Positions 1 through 9,545 of a DNA stretch of 64,000 bases are shown in pieces. A program made the translations under genes and the position numbers. The stretch lies in contig NZ_JAPJBQ010000001.1 in NCBI RefSeq assembly GCF_026421305.1, forward strand, positions 372,001-436,000. Direction: 5' to 3'. The stretch comes from Dyella silvae. Its GTDB lineage: Bacteria; Pseudomonadota; Gammaproteobacteria; Xanthomonadales; Rhodanobacteraceae. A model generated the notes under the pieces. The model searched no databases. It worked only from the letters and a program-made list of their open reading frames with translations, and was not told the DNA's origin. The first letter of the stretch is position 1. Each line of letters opens with the position of its first letter.

Positions 1-30
1 GGCCCGCTCATCGCGGGCCTTTTTGTTTTT
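1..30 (+). terminator. Rho-independent terminator of an upstream gene
   Basis: A perfect 7-bp GC stem (positions 1-7 with 13-19, loop TCATC) is followed directly by a T-rich run TTTTTGTTTTT. It ends transcription coming from a gene that lies left of the window and separates it from asnB. The stem may extend beyond the window edge. Confidence 0.85.
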
Positions 31-66
31 CTGCCATGCGAAAAACAAACCAAGGAATCCCAGGCC

Positions 67-1740
67 ATGTGTTCCATCTTCGGCATGTTCGACCTGCAGC
101 CAGGCGATGACCTGGCGGCGTTACGCCAGCAGGCGCTGGAGCTCTCGCAGCGCCAGCGTCATCGCGGACCCGACTGGAGTGGCGTGTTCGTCGATGCCGG
201 CGTGATTCTGGTGCACGAGCGGCTGGCCATTGTCGACCCTGCCAGCGGCGCGCAACCGCTGCGCTCGCGCGATGGTGCGCTCGCGCTGGCGGTAAACGGC
301 GAGATCTACAACCACCGTGAACTGCGTTCGGCCAGTGATTACGACTTCACCACCGGATCAGATTGCGAGGTGATCAACTCCCTGTATCGCGAAGGGCACG
401 CGCCTGCTGACTGGGTTTCGCAGCTCAATGGCATTTTTGCTTTCGCGCTGTGGGATGCCGACGCTGCGCGTTACGTGATTGCGCGAGACCCCATTGGGGT
501 ATGCCCACTGTATTGGGGGCACGACAGTGAAGGGCGCTTGTGCGTGGCATCGGAAATGAAGGCGCTGGTTGGGGTGTGTGCTGACGTGGCGCCGTTTCCG
601 CCAGGTCATGTGTATGACAGCACCGATGGCGAACTACGCCGCTACTACCACAAGCCGTGGCGCGACTATGCGCAAACGAAGGGGCATGACGTTTCACCTG
701 ATGCGCTACGGGAGGCCTTTGAGCAGGCGGTGCATCGTCAGTTGATGACCGATGTGCCTTATGGCGTGCTGCTTTCGGGTGGGCTGGACTCCTCCCTGGT
801 GGCTGCCTGCGCCGCGCGTTTTGCACGCCATCGAGTGGAGGATGACGACAAGGCCGAGGCCTGGTGGCCACGCCTGCACTCGTTTGCGATTGGCCTGGAA
901 GGCTCGCCCGACCTGGCCGCGGCACAAGTGGCGGCGGATGCGCTGGGTACGGTGCATCACGGTTTCGTGTACACCTTCTGGGAGGGGCTGGACGCGTTGC
1001 CCGAAGTCATTCGTCATATCGAAACGTACGACGTCACCACCATTCGCGCATCCACGCCGATGTATCTGCTGGCCCGGCGCATCAAGGCGATGGGCGTGAA
1101 GATGGTGCTGTCGGGCGAGGGATCGGATGAAATCTTCGGTGGTTATCTCTACTTTCACAAAGCGCCGTCGGCGGAAGCGTTTCACGAAGAGACCGTGCGC
1201 AAGCTGGATGCGTTGCACAGCTACGACTGCCTGCGTGCCAACAAGTCGATGATGGCCTGGGGCGTGGAAGCGCGCGTGCCTTTCCTCGATCTGGCGTTTC
1301 TGGATGTGGCCATGGGTATGGACGCGCGCCACAAGATGGCGGGGCAGGGGCGCATCGAAAAGGCGGTGCTGCGCGAGGCATTTCAGGGCGCCTTGCCGGA
1401 CGCCATCCTGTGGCGGCAGAAGGAGCAGTTCAGCGATGGTGTGGGTTACGGGTGGATCGATGGCCTGAAGGAGCATGCCGAGCAGGCGGTGAGCGATCGC
1501 GAGTTCGCCGCCGCGGCTACGCGGTTTCCGCACAACCCGCCCGCCACCAAGGAGGCGTATCTGTACCGGCGTATTTTCGAGCGTTTCTACCCGGGGCAGG
1601 CGTGCGCGGCGACGGTGCCGGGTGGCAAGTCGATTGCGTGTTCGTCGCCGGCCGCGCTGGCATGGGATCCGGCGTTTGCCGCGGCGGCGGATCCGTCGGG
1701 GCGGGCGGTGAAGGGGGTGCATCAGCAGGCGTTGGCGTAG
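67..1740 (+). CDS. asnB: Asparagine synthase B, glutamine-hydrolysing
   Basis: Makes asparagine from aspartate, ATP and glutamine in the cytosol. The 557-residue protein matches the usual length of AsnB (554 in E. coli). It begins MCSIFGMF, so Cys2 is exposed after Met removal as the class II glutaminase nucleophile; this fixes the start. The glutaminase domain spans about residues 2-190. The ATP pyrophosphatase loop SGGLDSS is at 237-243, and the synthetase domain runs to about 520. An AAGGA Shine-Dalgarno lies about 10 nt upstream. It stands alone between a terminator and a repeat-filled gap. The last 40 residues are Ala/Gly/Pro-rich and look like a variable tail. Confidence 0.95.
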   Translation: MCSIFGMFDLQPGDDLAALRQQALELSQRQRHRGPDWSGVFVDAGVILVHERLAIVDPASGAQPLRSRDGALALAVNGEIYNHRELRSASDYDFTTGSDCEVINSLYREGHAPADWVSQLNGIFAFALWDADAARYVIARDPIGVCPLYWGHDSEGRLCVASEMKALVGVCADVAPFPPGHVYDSTDGELRRYYHKPWRDYAQTKGHDVSPDALREAFEQAVHRQLMTDVPYGVLLSGGLDSSLVAACAARFARHRVEDDDKAEAWWPRLHSFAIGLEGSPDLAAAQVAADALGTVHHGFVYTFWEGLDALPEVIRHIETYDVTTIRASTPMYLLARRIKAMGVKMVLSGEGSDEIFGGYLYFHKAPSAEAFHEETVRKLDALHSYDCLRANKSMMAWGVEARVPFLDLAFLDVAMGMDARHKMAGQGRIEKAVLREAFQGALPDAILWRQKEQFSDGVGYGWIDGLKEHAEQAVSDREFAAAATRFPHNPPATKEAYLYRRIFERFYPGQACAATVPGGKSIACSSPAALAWDPAFAAAADPSGRAVKGVHQQALA

Positions 1741-1782
1741 CTGAAGCGGTAGCGATTGAGGCGCACCTCTCATATACCCTCG

Positions 1783-1894
1783 CCGTCATCCCGGCGCAGG
1801 CCGGGATCCAGTGACTGGTGCGCTGGAGCTTGGCGCGTGGTTCGCTTTGCTGTTCACTGAGGAGGCTGGATCCCGGCCTACGCCGGGATGACGG
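1783..1894. repeat. REP/BIME-type inverted repeat pair
   Basis: Two copies of an intergenic palindromic unit face each other: positions 1783-1811 (CCGTCATCCCGGCGCAGGCC and onward) and its reverse complement at 1866-1894 with one mismatch. Each unit is itself a hairpin (CCCGGC/GCCGGG). The same core recurs near 5.8, 38.1, 57.4 and 60.8 kb, always between genes. The gap between asnB and prfB holds this pair, a second hairpin at 1931-1953, and the prfB leader. Confidence 0.85.
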
Positions 1895-1930
1895 TAGAAA
1901 GGGTGTCGCAAGATTGACCCCTCACCCCAG

Positions 1931-1953
1931 CCCTCTCCCCGGAGGGGAGAGGG
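1931..1953. repeat. Intergenic hairpin repeat (CCCTCTCCCC type)
   Basis: A perfect 10-bp stem, CCCTCTCCCC with GGGGAGAGGG, closes on the loop GGA. The preceding CCCCTCACCCC context recurs at 10629-10645, where the hairpin half is degenerate. It looks like a dispersed intergenic repeat and could also act as a terminator, though no T-run follows on the plus strand. Confidence 0.7.
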
Positions 1954-2031
1954 AGCAGTGCCGGGCCGCCGCACCCTTCGTTAGCCCCGCTCTGTTAACA
2001 TGGTGGGCCGTTTTCCCATGATTTCCCATCC

Positions 2032-3157
2032 ATGATCGAAACCAATCCGATCCTTGCGCAGATTGCGGACCTGAAGGGCCGCGTCGAGTCGCTTAGGGGG
2101 TATCTTTGACTACGCCACCAAGCGTGAGCGTCTCGAAGAAGTAAGCCGCGAACTGGAAAGCCCCACCGTGTGGGACGATCCGCCGCGTGCGCAGGAGCTG
2201 GGCCGCGAGCGCGCCCGCCTGGATACCATCGTCAGCGGTATCGATTCGCTGACCTCCGGCCTCGCCGATGCCGGTGAACTGCTGGAAATGGCCGCCGCCG
2301 ACGGCGATGAGGACACCATTCACTCCGTGGTGACCGATCTGGCTGGTCTGGAAGCCAAGGTGGCCAAGCTGGAATTCCAGCGCATGTTCTCCGGCAAGAT
2401 GGACGCCAATAACGCCTTCGTGGACATCCAGGCCGGCGCCGGTGGCACCGAGGCGCAGGACTGGGCGGAAATCCTGTTGCGTATGTATTTGCGCTGGGCC
2501 GAATCGCGCGGTTGGAAGGTTGAGCTGATGGAAGTCAGCGGCGGTGAAGTGGCCGGTATCAAGTCCGCCACGTTCCGCGTCGAAGGCGACTATGCCTATG
2601 GCTGGCTGAAGACCGAGATCGGTGTGCATCGTCTGGTGCGCAAGAGCCCGTTCGACTCCGACAACCGTCGCCACACCAGCTTTACGTCGGTGTTCGTGTC
2701 GCCGGAAGTGGATGACGACATCGATATCGACATCAACCCGGCCGATCTGCGTACGGACGTGTACCGTTCATCCGGCGCCGGTGGTCAGCACGTGAACAAA
2801 ACCGAATCGGCGGTGCGTATCACGCATATCCCGACCAATACGGTAGTGGCCTGCCAGACCGAGCGCAGCCAGCATGCCAACCGCGATCGCGCCATGAAGA
2901 TGCTGGCGGCGAAGCTGTATGAGTTGGAGTTGCAGAAGCGCAATGCCGAGAAGGATGCGCTGGAAGCTACCAAGTCCGATATTGGCTGGGGCAGCCAGAT
3001 CCGCAACTACGTGCTGGACCAGAGCCGCATCAAGGATCTGCGTACCGGCATCGAGCGTTCGGACACGCAGAAGGTGCTCGACGGCGACCTCGACGAATTT
3101 GTCGAAGCCAGCCTGAAGTCGGGCCTGGATGCGGGCGCCAAGCGCGTGGATGCCTGA
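2032..3157 (+). CDS. prfB: Peptide chain release factor 2, +1 programmed frameshift
   Basis: Releases peptides at UGA and UAA stop codons. Translation starts at ATG 2032, reads 25 codons to CTT (2104-2106), slips +1 over the in-frame TGA at 2107, and continues with GAC at 2108 to the stop at 3157. The product is 374 residues (365 in E. coli). After the shift, the stop-recognition tripeptide SPF falls at 205-207 and the catalytic GGQ at 250-252, the same numbering as E. coli RF2, which supports this reconstruction. The usual partner lysS lies downstream but is separated by a small gene. A caller without frameshift logic would start at 2168 and lose the N-terminus. Confidence 0.96.
2095..2110 (+). 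promoter_or_regulatory. prfB autoregulatory +1 frameshift site
   Basis: The sequence AGGGGGTATCTTTGAC matches the well-known RF2 recoding site: an internal Shine-Dalgarno (AGGGGG) three nt before the slippery CTT, then the TGA stop and a following C. When RF2 is scarce the ribosome pauses at UGA and shifts +1, so RF2 level controls its own synthesis. Confidence 0.96.
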
Positions 3158-3200
3158 TCGCCAAGCCATGAAATCTGCCGACGACGGAGGTGTTGCCCGC

Positions 3201-3563
3201 ATGAACCGCAGGAAGACTTTCCGAATACTGGTGGTATGTGCTGCCCTGGCGGCATGCCAGGGCGTGGTCAGCGCACAGGACAATGGTTCTGCCAGCCAGG
3301 GCATCAAGGAAGATGCGCGCACTGCCGGCAAGAAGGTCGGCGACGCTGGCCGCGACGTGGGCCATGCCACGAAGGATGCAGCCGTGACCGTGGGGCACGG
3401 CGCGAGAGACGCGGGCGTGGCGGTCGGCCACGGCACGAGAGATGCTGCCGTGACCGTCGGGCACGGTGCGAAAGAGGCAGGCCAGGGCATCGGTCACGGC
3501 GCGAAGGAGGGCTGGGAGGCCACCAAGCACGCCGTGAAACACGTGTTCGGCAAAGACGATTGA
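3201..3563 (+). CDS. Small exported protein with 11-residue VGHGA-type repeats
   Basis: Unknown function. The start at ATG 3201 is chosen because ACGGAGG lies 10 nt upstream and a signal peptide follows at once (residues 1-25). Either a lipobox LAAC at 16-19 or a signal peptidase I site after VSA could be used, so it is an envelope or secreted protein of 120 residues. Residues 49-114 form six consecutive 11-mers, such as AAVTVGHGARD and AGVAVGHGTRD, with a V-G-H core and a charged end. The 11-residue period resembles amphipathic LEA-like or apolipoprotein-like helices. It sits between prfB and lysS, genes that are often adjacent. Metal binding through the repeated His is possible but only a guess. 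Confidence 0.75.
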   Translation: MNRRKTFRILVVCAALAACQGVVSAQDNGSASQGIKEDARTAGKKVGDAGRDVGHATKDAAVTVGHGARDAGVAVGHGTRDAAVTVGHGAKEAGQGIGHGAKEGWEATKHAVKHVFGKDD

Positions 3564-3573
3564 CCGTCGGCGT

Positions 3574-3596
3574 CGCGGGAAGACTAGTGTCCCGCG
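3574..3596 (+). terminator. Possible weak terminator hairpin
   Basis: A 7-bp stem CGCGGGA/TCCCGCG with a 9-nt loop lies just after the small repeat protein and before lysS. No T-run follows, so termination, if any, would be weak or Rho-dependent. Confidence 0.35.
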
Positions 3597-3669
3597 CGTT
3601 CGATGATCGCAAGACAAATCAGACATGCGCCCGCCAAACGGCGTGGGCGCCGGCAGCTACGGAAACCTC

Positions 3670-5190
3670 ATGACTGAACCGACCGATATCCAGCCCATCG
3701 ACGAGAACAAGCTGATCGCCGAGCGTCGCGAGAAGCTGAAAGCGCTGCGCTCGGAGGGTGTGGCGTTCCCGAACGACTTCAAGATGGATGCCTTCACCGG
3801 CGACTTGCAGGCTGAGTTTGCCGATGCGGAAAAATGGACCGCTGAGGCTATCGAGGCACTGAGTCGTCAGGTCAAGGTGGCCGGCCGCATCATTCTCAAG
3901 CGCGACCAGGGCAAAGTGGCCTTCGTGCAGATGCAGGATTTCAACGGCCGCATCCAGCTGTTCATCCATCAGGGCACGGTGGGCGAGGATACCTACAAGG
4001 CGTTCAAGGGCTGGGACCTGGGCGACATCGTGGGTGCCGAAGGTACGCTGATGCGCACCCGTACCGGCGAGCTGTCGGTGAAGGTGGAAAAGCTGCGCCT
4101 GCTCACCAAGAGCCTGCGCCCGCTGCCGGACAAGCACCACGGCATGGCTGACGTGGAGCAGCGCTATCGCCAGCGCTACGTGGACCTCATTGTCACCGAA
4201 GAAGCGCGCCGCACCTTTGCGCAGCGTTCGAAGATCATCGGCTTCATCCGCCAGTGGCTCGAAGCCGAGCCGCGCCGCTTCATGGAAGTGGAAACGCCGA
4301 TGATGCATGTGATTCCGGGCGGCGCGGCCGCGCGTCCGTTCGTGACGCATCACAATGCGCTCGACATGGATCTTTACCTGCGCGTGGCGCCAGAGCTTTA
4401 CCTCAAGCGCCTGGTGGTCGGCGGTTTCGACCGCGTGTATGAAATCAACCGCAACTTCCGCAACGAAGGCGTGTCGACCCGGCACAACCCCGAATTCACC
4501 ATGCTCGAGCTGTACCAGGCCTACGCCACGTACACCGAGATCATGGATCTGACGGAAGGCGTGATTCGCGACGCCGCGCAGCACGTCATCGGCACCACCA
4601 AGCTGACCTGGGAAGGTATCGAGATCGATGTAGGCCCGGCGTTCCGCCGCTGGAGCATGGAAGACGCCGTGCTCGAACTGAATCCGGAGATTCGCCGCGA
4701 AGACCTGCGCGACCGCAACGCCATGGCCGCCCATGCGAAGCGTCTCGGTTGCCAGGTGAAGGACGACTTCGGTTGGGGCCGCCTGCTGCTCGAGATCTTC
4801 GAGAAGACGGTGGAACACACCCTGATCCAGCCGACCTTCATCACCCAGCACCCGGTGGAAGTTTCGCCGCTGGCGCGCGAAAGCGACACCGACAAGGGCA
4901 TCACCGACCGCTTCGAGCTGTTCGTCAACGGCAAGGAAATCGCCAACGGCTTCTCCGAGCTCAACGATCCGGAAGACCAGGCGGCGCGTTTCCAGGCACA
5001 GGTGGACGCCAAGGCCTCCGGCGACGACGAAGCCATGCACTTCGACGCCGACTACATTCGCGCGCTGGAAGTGGGCCTGCCGCCGACGGGTGGCCTGGGC
5101 ATCGGCATCGATCGTCTCGTGATGTTGCTGACCAACGCCTCGTCGATCCGCGACGTGCTGCTGTTCCCGTACATGCGCCTGGAGGCCTGA
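3670..5190 (+). CDS. lysS: Lysyl-tRNA synthetase, class II
   Basis: Charges tRNA-Lys in the cytosol. The 506-residue protein matches E. coli LysS (505). An OB-fold anticodon-binding domain covers about residues 50-170. The class II core follows with motif 2 around [17 protein letters not shown] and motif 3 [11 protein letters not shown] near the C-terminus. Start ATG 3670 gives the normal N-terminus (MTEPTD); an upstream in-frame ATG at 3625 would add 15 unusual residues. YciI and BolA family genes follow closely on the same strand. Confidence 0.95.
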   Translation: MTEPTDIQPIDENKLIAERREKLKALRSEGVAFPNDFKMDAFTGDLQAEFADAEKWTAEAIEALSRQVKVAGRIILKRDQGKVAFVQMQDFNGRIQLFIHQGTVGEDTYKAFKGWDLGDIVGAEGTLMRTRTGELSVKVEKLRLLTKSLRPLPDKHHGMADVEQRYRQRYVDLIVTEEARRTFAQRSKIIGFIRQWLEAEPRRFMEVETPMMHVIPGGAAARPFVTHHNALDMDLYLRVAPELYLKRLVVGGFDRVYEINRNFRNEGVSTRHNPEFTMLELYQAYATYTEIMDLTEGVIRDAAQHVIGTTKLTWEGIEIDVGPAFRRWSMEDAVLELNPEIRREDLRDRNAMAAHAKRLGCQVKDDFGWGRLLLEIFEKTVEHTLIQPTFITQHPVEVSPLARESDTDKGITDRFELFVNGKEIANGFSELNDPEDQAARFQAQVDAKASGDDEAMHFDADYIRALEVGLPPTGGLGIGIDRLVMLLTNASSIRDVLLFPYMRLEA

Positions 5191-5193
5191 GCC

Positions 5194-5499
5194 ATGTGGT
5201 TCGCGATTATGGGTACGGACGTGCCGGACTCGCTTGAGAAGCGCAAGGCTGCCCGCCCGGCGCACATCGAGCGTTTGCAGAAATTGTTGGATGAAGGCCG
5301 CCTGCTGGTGGCCGGACCGTTTCCGGCCATCGAGTCGGACGATCCGGGCCCGGCCGGCTTCACCGGCAGCCTGATCCTGGCGGAATTCCCGTCGCTGGCC
5401 GATGCCGAAACCTGGGCCAAGGCCGATCCGTACGTGGCAGCCGGCGTCTATGCCGACGTCGCCATCAAGCCGTTCCGCAAGGCGTTGCCCGCGGCATGA
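5194..5499 (+). CDS. YciI family protein
   Basis: A 101-residue protein of the YciI/YCII fold (dimeric alpha+beta barrel, ferredoxin-like). The family pattern is visible: the [13 protein letters not shown] start, a conserved His in RPAHIERL near residue 24, the VAGPF segment and a C-terminal PF strand. The exact reaction is unknown for most members; H. influenzae YciI has been proposed to have a His-Asp active site. It starts 3 nt after the lysS stop, with GGAGG inside the lysS end, so the two are probably co-transcribed. Its stop overlaps the next start (ATGA at 5496-5499). Confidence 0.85.
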   Translation: MWFAIMGTDVPDSLEKRKAARPAHIERLQKLLDEGRLLVAGPFPAIESDDPGPAGFTGSLILAEFPSLADAETWAKADPYVAAGVYADVAIKPFRKALPAA

Positions 5500-5759
5500 G
5501 CGCGTCCATGGCCGAACAGATTCACGAGCGCCTGCAGCAGGCGCTCGATCCCGTGGCGCTGGACGTGCTGGATGAAGGGCACAAGCACGCTGGCCATGCC
5601 AACGAAGGGAAGGGGCATTTTCATGTGCGCATTGTCAGCGCGGCGTTTGCCGGCCAGCTGTCGATCAAGCGCCACCGACTGGTCTATGCGGCCCTGCAAG
5701 GGTTGATGGACAACGGCATCCACGCGCTTTCGATCGACGCCAAGGCGCCGGGCGAGTAA
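5496..5759 (+). CDS. BolA family protein
   Basis: An 87-residue BolA-like protein. The class II KH-like fold is recognisable: an N-terminal helix (IHERLQQAL), the conserved segment around [15 protein letters not shown], and the C-terminal [13 protein letters not shown]-like strand. BolA proteins bind monothiol glutaredoxins and [2Fe-2S] clusters or act in transcription; which role applies here cannot be told. The ATG at 5496 overlaps the YciI stop by 4 nt, implying translational coupling. An internal ATG at 5508 is an alternative start. Confidence 0.88.
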   Translation: MSASMAEQIHERLQQALDPVALDVLDEGHKHAGHANEGKGHFHVRIVSAAFAGQLSIKRHRLVYAALQGLMDNGIHALSIDAKAPGE

Positions 5760-5780
5760 GGCTGTCCCGCTTTTTCGCTG

Positions 5781-5810
5781 CCGTCCCAGCGCAAGCTGGG
5801 ACGCAGTGAC
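5781..5810. repeat. Degenerate REP-type palindrome
   Basis: CCGTCCCAGC-GCAA-GCTGGGAC followed by GCAGTGAC is a diverged single copy of the 1.8-kb repeat. It lies in the 267-nt gap between the bolA-type gene and smc. The rest of that gap is AT-richer (5880-5940), where the smc promoter would be expected, but no convincing -35/-10 pair was found. Confidence 0.6.
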
Positions 5811-6026
5811 TTTCCTGGGCGTGGGGTCGCCAAAGGCACTGGCTTCCGGCTTTCGCTGCAATGTCGAACGGGTGTCTTTCTGTAAACATAGAAATAACAT
5901 TGACTTACAAGTCAGTGCTAAAGTGAAACATATCGCCAAAACGCATTGCGGCAGGGGCCTGCGTTTGGCACAGTGACCCATCGCCCGATCTTCCCGGGCC
6001 TCACCTATTTGGCTGCCGACGCCCGC

Positions 6027-9000
6027 ATGCGCCTGACTACGATCAAACTCGCCGGCTTCAAGTCCTTCGTGGACCCGACCACCCTGCATCTGCCGACCAA
6101 TATGACCGGCGTGGTGGGGCCCAATGGTTGTGGCAAGTCCAACATCATCGATGCCATTCGCTGGGTGATGGGCGAGAGCGCGGCCAGCCGCCTGCGCGGC
6201 GATTCGTTGACCGACGTGATCTTCTCGGGCTCCAACGCACGCAAGCCGGTAGGTCAGGCCACGGTCGAGCTGATCTTCGACAACTCCGACGGCACGATTC
6301 AGGGCGAGTACGGCCAGTACGCCGAAATCTCGGTGAAGCGCCAGGTGACGCGCGACGGGCAGTCCGCGTATTTCCTCAACGGCGCGCGCTGCCGCCGCCG
6401 CGACATTACGGATCTGTTCCTCGGTACCGGTCTTGGCCCGCGCAGCTACTCGATCATCGAGCAGGGCATGATCAGCCAGATCGTCGAGGCCGCACCCGAC
6501 GAACTGCGCACGCATCTGGAAGAAGCGGCGGGCATCTCCAAGTACAAGGAGCGCCGCAAGGAAACCGAGAGCCGCATCAAGTCCACCCGCGAGAACCTCG
6601 ATCGCGTGCGCGACGTGCGCGACGAAGTGGACAAGCAGCTCGAACACCTCAACCGCCAGGCCCGCGCCGCCGAGCGCTGGAAGGCGCTGAAGGAAGAGCA
6701 GACGCGCAAAGAAGCCGAGCTGCGCGCACTCGAATATCGCGGCCTCAAGGGTCAGCACGATAAGGAAGGCTCCGGCTTGTCGGCGGCCGAGATTGAGATT
6801 GAAAAGCACATTGCCACCCAGCGCCATCACGAGGCGCAGATGGAAAGCGTGCGTGAGCGCCACACCGACGCCACCGAGCATCTGAACAAGGTGCAGGCTG
6901 AGGTTTACAAAGTCGGCTCCGAGATTGCCCGCGTCGAGCAGCAGGTGCGCTTCAATCGCGAGACGGCCGACCGCCTGCAGCGCGCGCAGGGCGATACCGA
7001 GCGCGAGCACGCCGAGCTGGCCGAACACATCACCAATGACCGCACGCAGGTGGAAACCCTGCGCATGGCGCTGGCCGAAGGCGAGCCGAAGCTCGAGTCG
7101 TTGCAGCAGATGCAGGACGACACCGCCGATTCGCTGCGCGAAACTGAAACCAAGCTGGCCGACTGGCAGCAGCGTTGGGATTCGCATACGCGCACGGCCG
7201 GCGAATCGAGCCGCGCTGCCGAAGTGGAGCGCACCAAACTGAATTATCTGGACCGGCAGGCGATCGACCTGTCGCGTCGCCGCGAAACCCTGGAAACCGA
7301 ACAAAAGGCCACCGATGTAGCGGCACTCGATGCCGCTTCCGAGCAATTGCACATCGAGCACGATACGCAACGCGAGCGTGTGGAATCGTTGGGCAGTCTG
7401 CTCGACCAGCACAAGCTCGCCCACGAAAAGGTGCTGGACGAAGAGCGCCAGGTGCAATCCTCGCTCAACGAAGCGCGCCAGCAATTGCAGACTGCGCGGG
7501 GACGCCAGGCGTCGCTGGAAGCGCTGCAGCACGCCGCACTGGGTCAGGAAGAGAGCGCCGCCAGTGGCTGGCTGAGCCGCCTGGGCCTGGACAAGTCGCG
7601 CCGCCTCGGCGAGTCGTTGCAGGTGGAAGCGGGTTGGGAAACGGCCGTCGAAACCGCTCTCGCAGGCTTCCTCGATGCGGTGTTGGTCGACGAATCGCAC
7701 GCACTGGCCAAGGAATTCGGCGCGCTCGAAAACGCCGACGTGGCCTTGGTCAATGGCTCGGAAGGTGGTGCCAACACGGCCGGCACGCTGGCGGCGCATG
7801 TGCGCGGTCCAGCAGCAGCCATCTCCATTCTCAATCATGTGTTGACCGCCGACTCCATCGAGCACGCGCATCAGGTGGTCGCCGGACTTTCCGCGCTGGC
7901 GCCGTATCAGTCGGTGATGACGCGTAACGGTGAGTGGCTGGGGCCAGGCTGGGCGCGTGTGCGCCGCGCGCAGGGCAATCAGGTCGGCGTGCTGGCACGC
8001 GAGCGCGATATGCGCACGCTGGCCGAGCAGATCCTTGCCTTGGAAGAGCGCATCGAAGAAGCCACGCATACGCTGGACGATCTGCGCACGCGCAAGTTCG
8101 AAGCCGAGCGCGCGCGCGACGATGCGCAGCGCGAGCTCTACAACGCCCATCGCCGTCAGTCGGAACTGGCCGGCCAGGTGCAGAGTCATCGCGGCAAGAT
8201 GGAAACCGCTCGCGCCCGTGCCGAGAAGGTGACCGGCGAAATCAACGATCTGATCAACCAGCTCGACGAACTGCAGACGCAGACGCGCGACGCGCGGGCG
8301 CGACTCGACGAGTCGGTGGGTCACATGGGCGACCTGGAAGACCAGCGCCGCGAACTGGAAAACGAGCGCCGTGCGCTTCTCGAAGCGCGCGAAGAAGCGC
8401 GCATGAACGCGCGCGAGGCCGCCGACCAGGCGCACGCGCTGGCGCTGTCGATGGAATCCAAGCGCTCCTCGCTGACCTCGCTGGAGCAGGCGCTGGCCCG
8501 CATGGAAACCCAGCTGCGCCAGATCGATGCGCGCCGCAGCGAGATCGCCGAGCAGCTCGCTGCCGGCACGGACCCCATCGCCGAACTCGAAGCCGAGCGC
8601 CAGACCTACCTCGATCAGCGTCTGCTGGTCGACAAGCAACTGGTGGACGCCCGCCGCGCGCTGGACGATTGCGACGGCGAGTTCCGCCGTCTGGAACACG
8701 AGCGCCAGCGCATCGAGCAACTGCTCAACGGCCTGCGCGAAAACCTCTCGCAGAAACGCCTTGCTGCGCAGGCGCTGCAACTGCGTGCCGAACAGCTGGC
8801 CGAAGCCATTACCGCTTCCGGCCTCGAACTGGAGCCGCTGCTCGCCGAGCTGGCCGAAGACGCCGATGCCAGTCAGTGGCGCTCTCAGCTCACGGATATC
8901 GGTCAGAAGATCGTGCGCCTGGAGCCGGTGAACCTTGCTGCGATTCAGGAGCATGCCGAGCAGAGCGAGCGCAAGACCTATCTCGACAACCAGCTCACCG

Positions 9001-9536
9001 ACCTCACCAGCGCGATGGAAACGCTGGAGGCGGCGATCAAGAAGATTGACCGCGAAACGCGTCAGCGCTTCAAGGAAACCTTCGACCGCGTCAACGCCGG
9101 CGTGCAGGAGTTGTTCCCGCGCCTGTTCGGTGGTGGCCACGCGTATCTCGAACTCACCGGAGACGACCTGCTCGACACCGGCGTCGCCATCATGGCGCGC
9201 CCGCCGGGCAAGCGCGTGTCCAATATCACGCTGCTCTCCGGTGGCGAAAAGGCACTGACCGCCGTGTCGCTGGTGTTTGCCATCTTCGGCCTTAATCCCG
9301 CGCCGTTCTGCCTGCTCGACGAGGTGGACGCACCGCTGGACGAAGCCAACGTGGGGCGCTTCTCCAATATGGTGAAGGAGATGAGCGAGAAGGTGCAGTT
9401 CATCTTTGTCAGTCACAACAAGGCCACCATGGAAGCGGCTTCCCAGTTGTGTGGTGTGACCATGCGCGAGGCGGGTGTTTCGCGACTGGTGCAGGTGGAT
9501 CTTGCTGAAGCAGCTAAACTTGCGGGCGCAGCTTGA
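6027..9536 (+). CDS. smc: Chromosome segregation protein SMC
   Basis: SMC ATPase that compacts and segregates the chromosome with ScpA/ScpB. 1169 residues, the usual SMC size. Walker A GPNGCGKS is at 31-38, followed by a long coiled coil, a hinge at about 520-650, a second coiled coil, the signature LSGGEK at 1070-1075 and Walker B CLLDE at 1095-1099. Start ATG 6027 yields the canonical N-terminus MRLTTIKLAGFKSF; longer starts add non-homologous residues. SMC rather than MukB is expected outside the enterics. zipA begins 9 nt after the stop, so they form one operon. Confidence 0.97.
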   Translation: MRLTTIKLAGFKSFVDPTTLHLPTNMTGVVGPNGCGKSNIIDAIRWVMGESAASRLRGDSLTDVIFSGSNARKPVGQATVELIFDNSDGTIQGEYGQYAEISVKRQVTRDGQSAYFLNGARCRRRDITDLFLGTGLGPRSYSIIEQGMISQIVEAAPDELRTHLEEAAGISKYKERRKETESRIKSTRENLDRVRDVRDEVDKQLEHLNRQARAAERWKALKEEQTRKEAELRALEYRGLKGQHDKEGSGLSAAEIEIEKHIATQRHHEAQMESVRERHTDATEHLNKVQAEVYKVGSEIARVEQQVRFNRETADRLQRAQGDTEREHAELAEHITNDRTQVETLRMALAEGEPKLESLQQMQDDTADSLRETETKLADWQQRWDSHTRTAGESSRAAEVERTKLNYLDRQAIDLSRRRETLETEQKATDVAALDAASEQLHIEHDTQRERVESLGSLLDQHKLAHEKVLDEERQVQSSLNEARQQLQTARGRQASLEALQHAALGQEESAASGWLSRLGLDKSRRLGESLQVEAGWETAVETALAGFLDAVLVDESHALAKEFGALENADVALVNGSEGGANTAGTLAAHVRGPAAAISILNHVLTADSIEHAHQVVAGLSALAPYQSVMTRNGEWLGPGWARVRRAQGNQVGVLARERDMRTLAEQILALEERIEEATHTLDDLRTRKFEAERARDDAQRELYNAHRRQSELAGQVQSHRGKMETARARAEKVTGEINDLINQLDELQTQTRDARARLDESVGHMGDLEDQRRELENERRALLEAREEARMNAREAADQAHALALSMESKRSSLTSLEQALARMETQLRQIDARRSEIAEQLAAGTDPIAELEAERQTYLDQRLLVDKQLVDARRALDDCDGEFRRLEHERQRIEQLLNGLRENLSQKRLAAQALQLRAEQLAEAITASGLELEPLLAELAEDADASQWRSQLTDIGQKIVRLEPVNLAAIQEHAEQSERKTYLDNQLTDLTSAMETLEAAIKKIDRETRQRFKETFDRVNAGVQELFPRLFGGGHAYLELTGDDLLDTGVAIMARPPGKRVSNITLLSGGEKALTAVSLVFAIFGLNPAPFCLLDEVDAPLDEANVGRFSNMVKEMSEKVQFIFVSHNKATMEAASQLCGVTMREAGVSRLVQVDLAEAAKLAGAA

Positions 9537-9545
9537 GGAATGGAT

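Noticed and set aside
3619-5265. A 548-codon open frame antisense to lysS.
   Set aside because: Shadow of lysS; no recognisable protein and it runs across three plus-strand genes.
5900-5933. TTGACT near 5900 as the -35 of an smc promoter.
   Set aside because: No -10-like hexamer at 15-19 nt spacing; the nearest candidates are at 11 or 22 nt.
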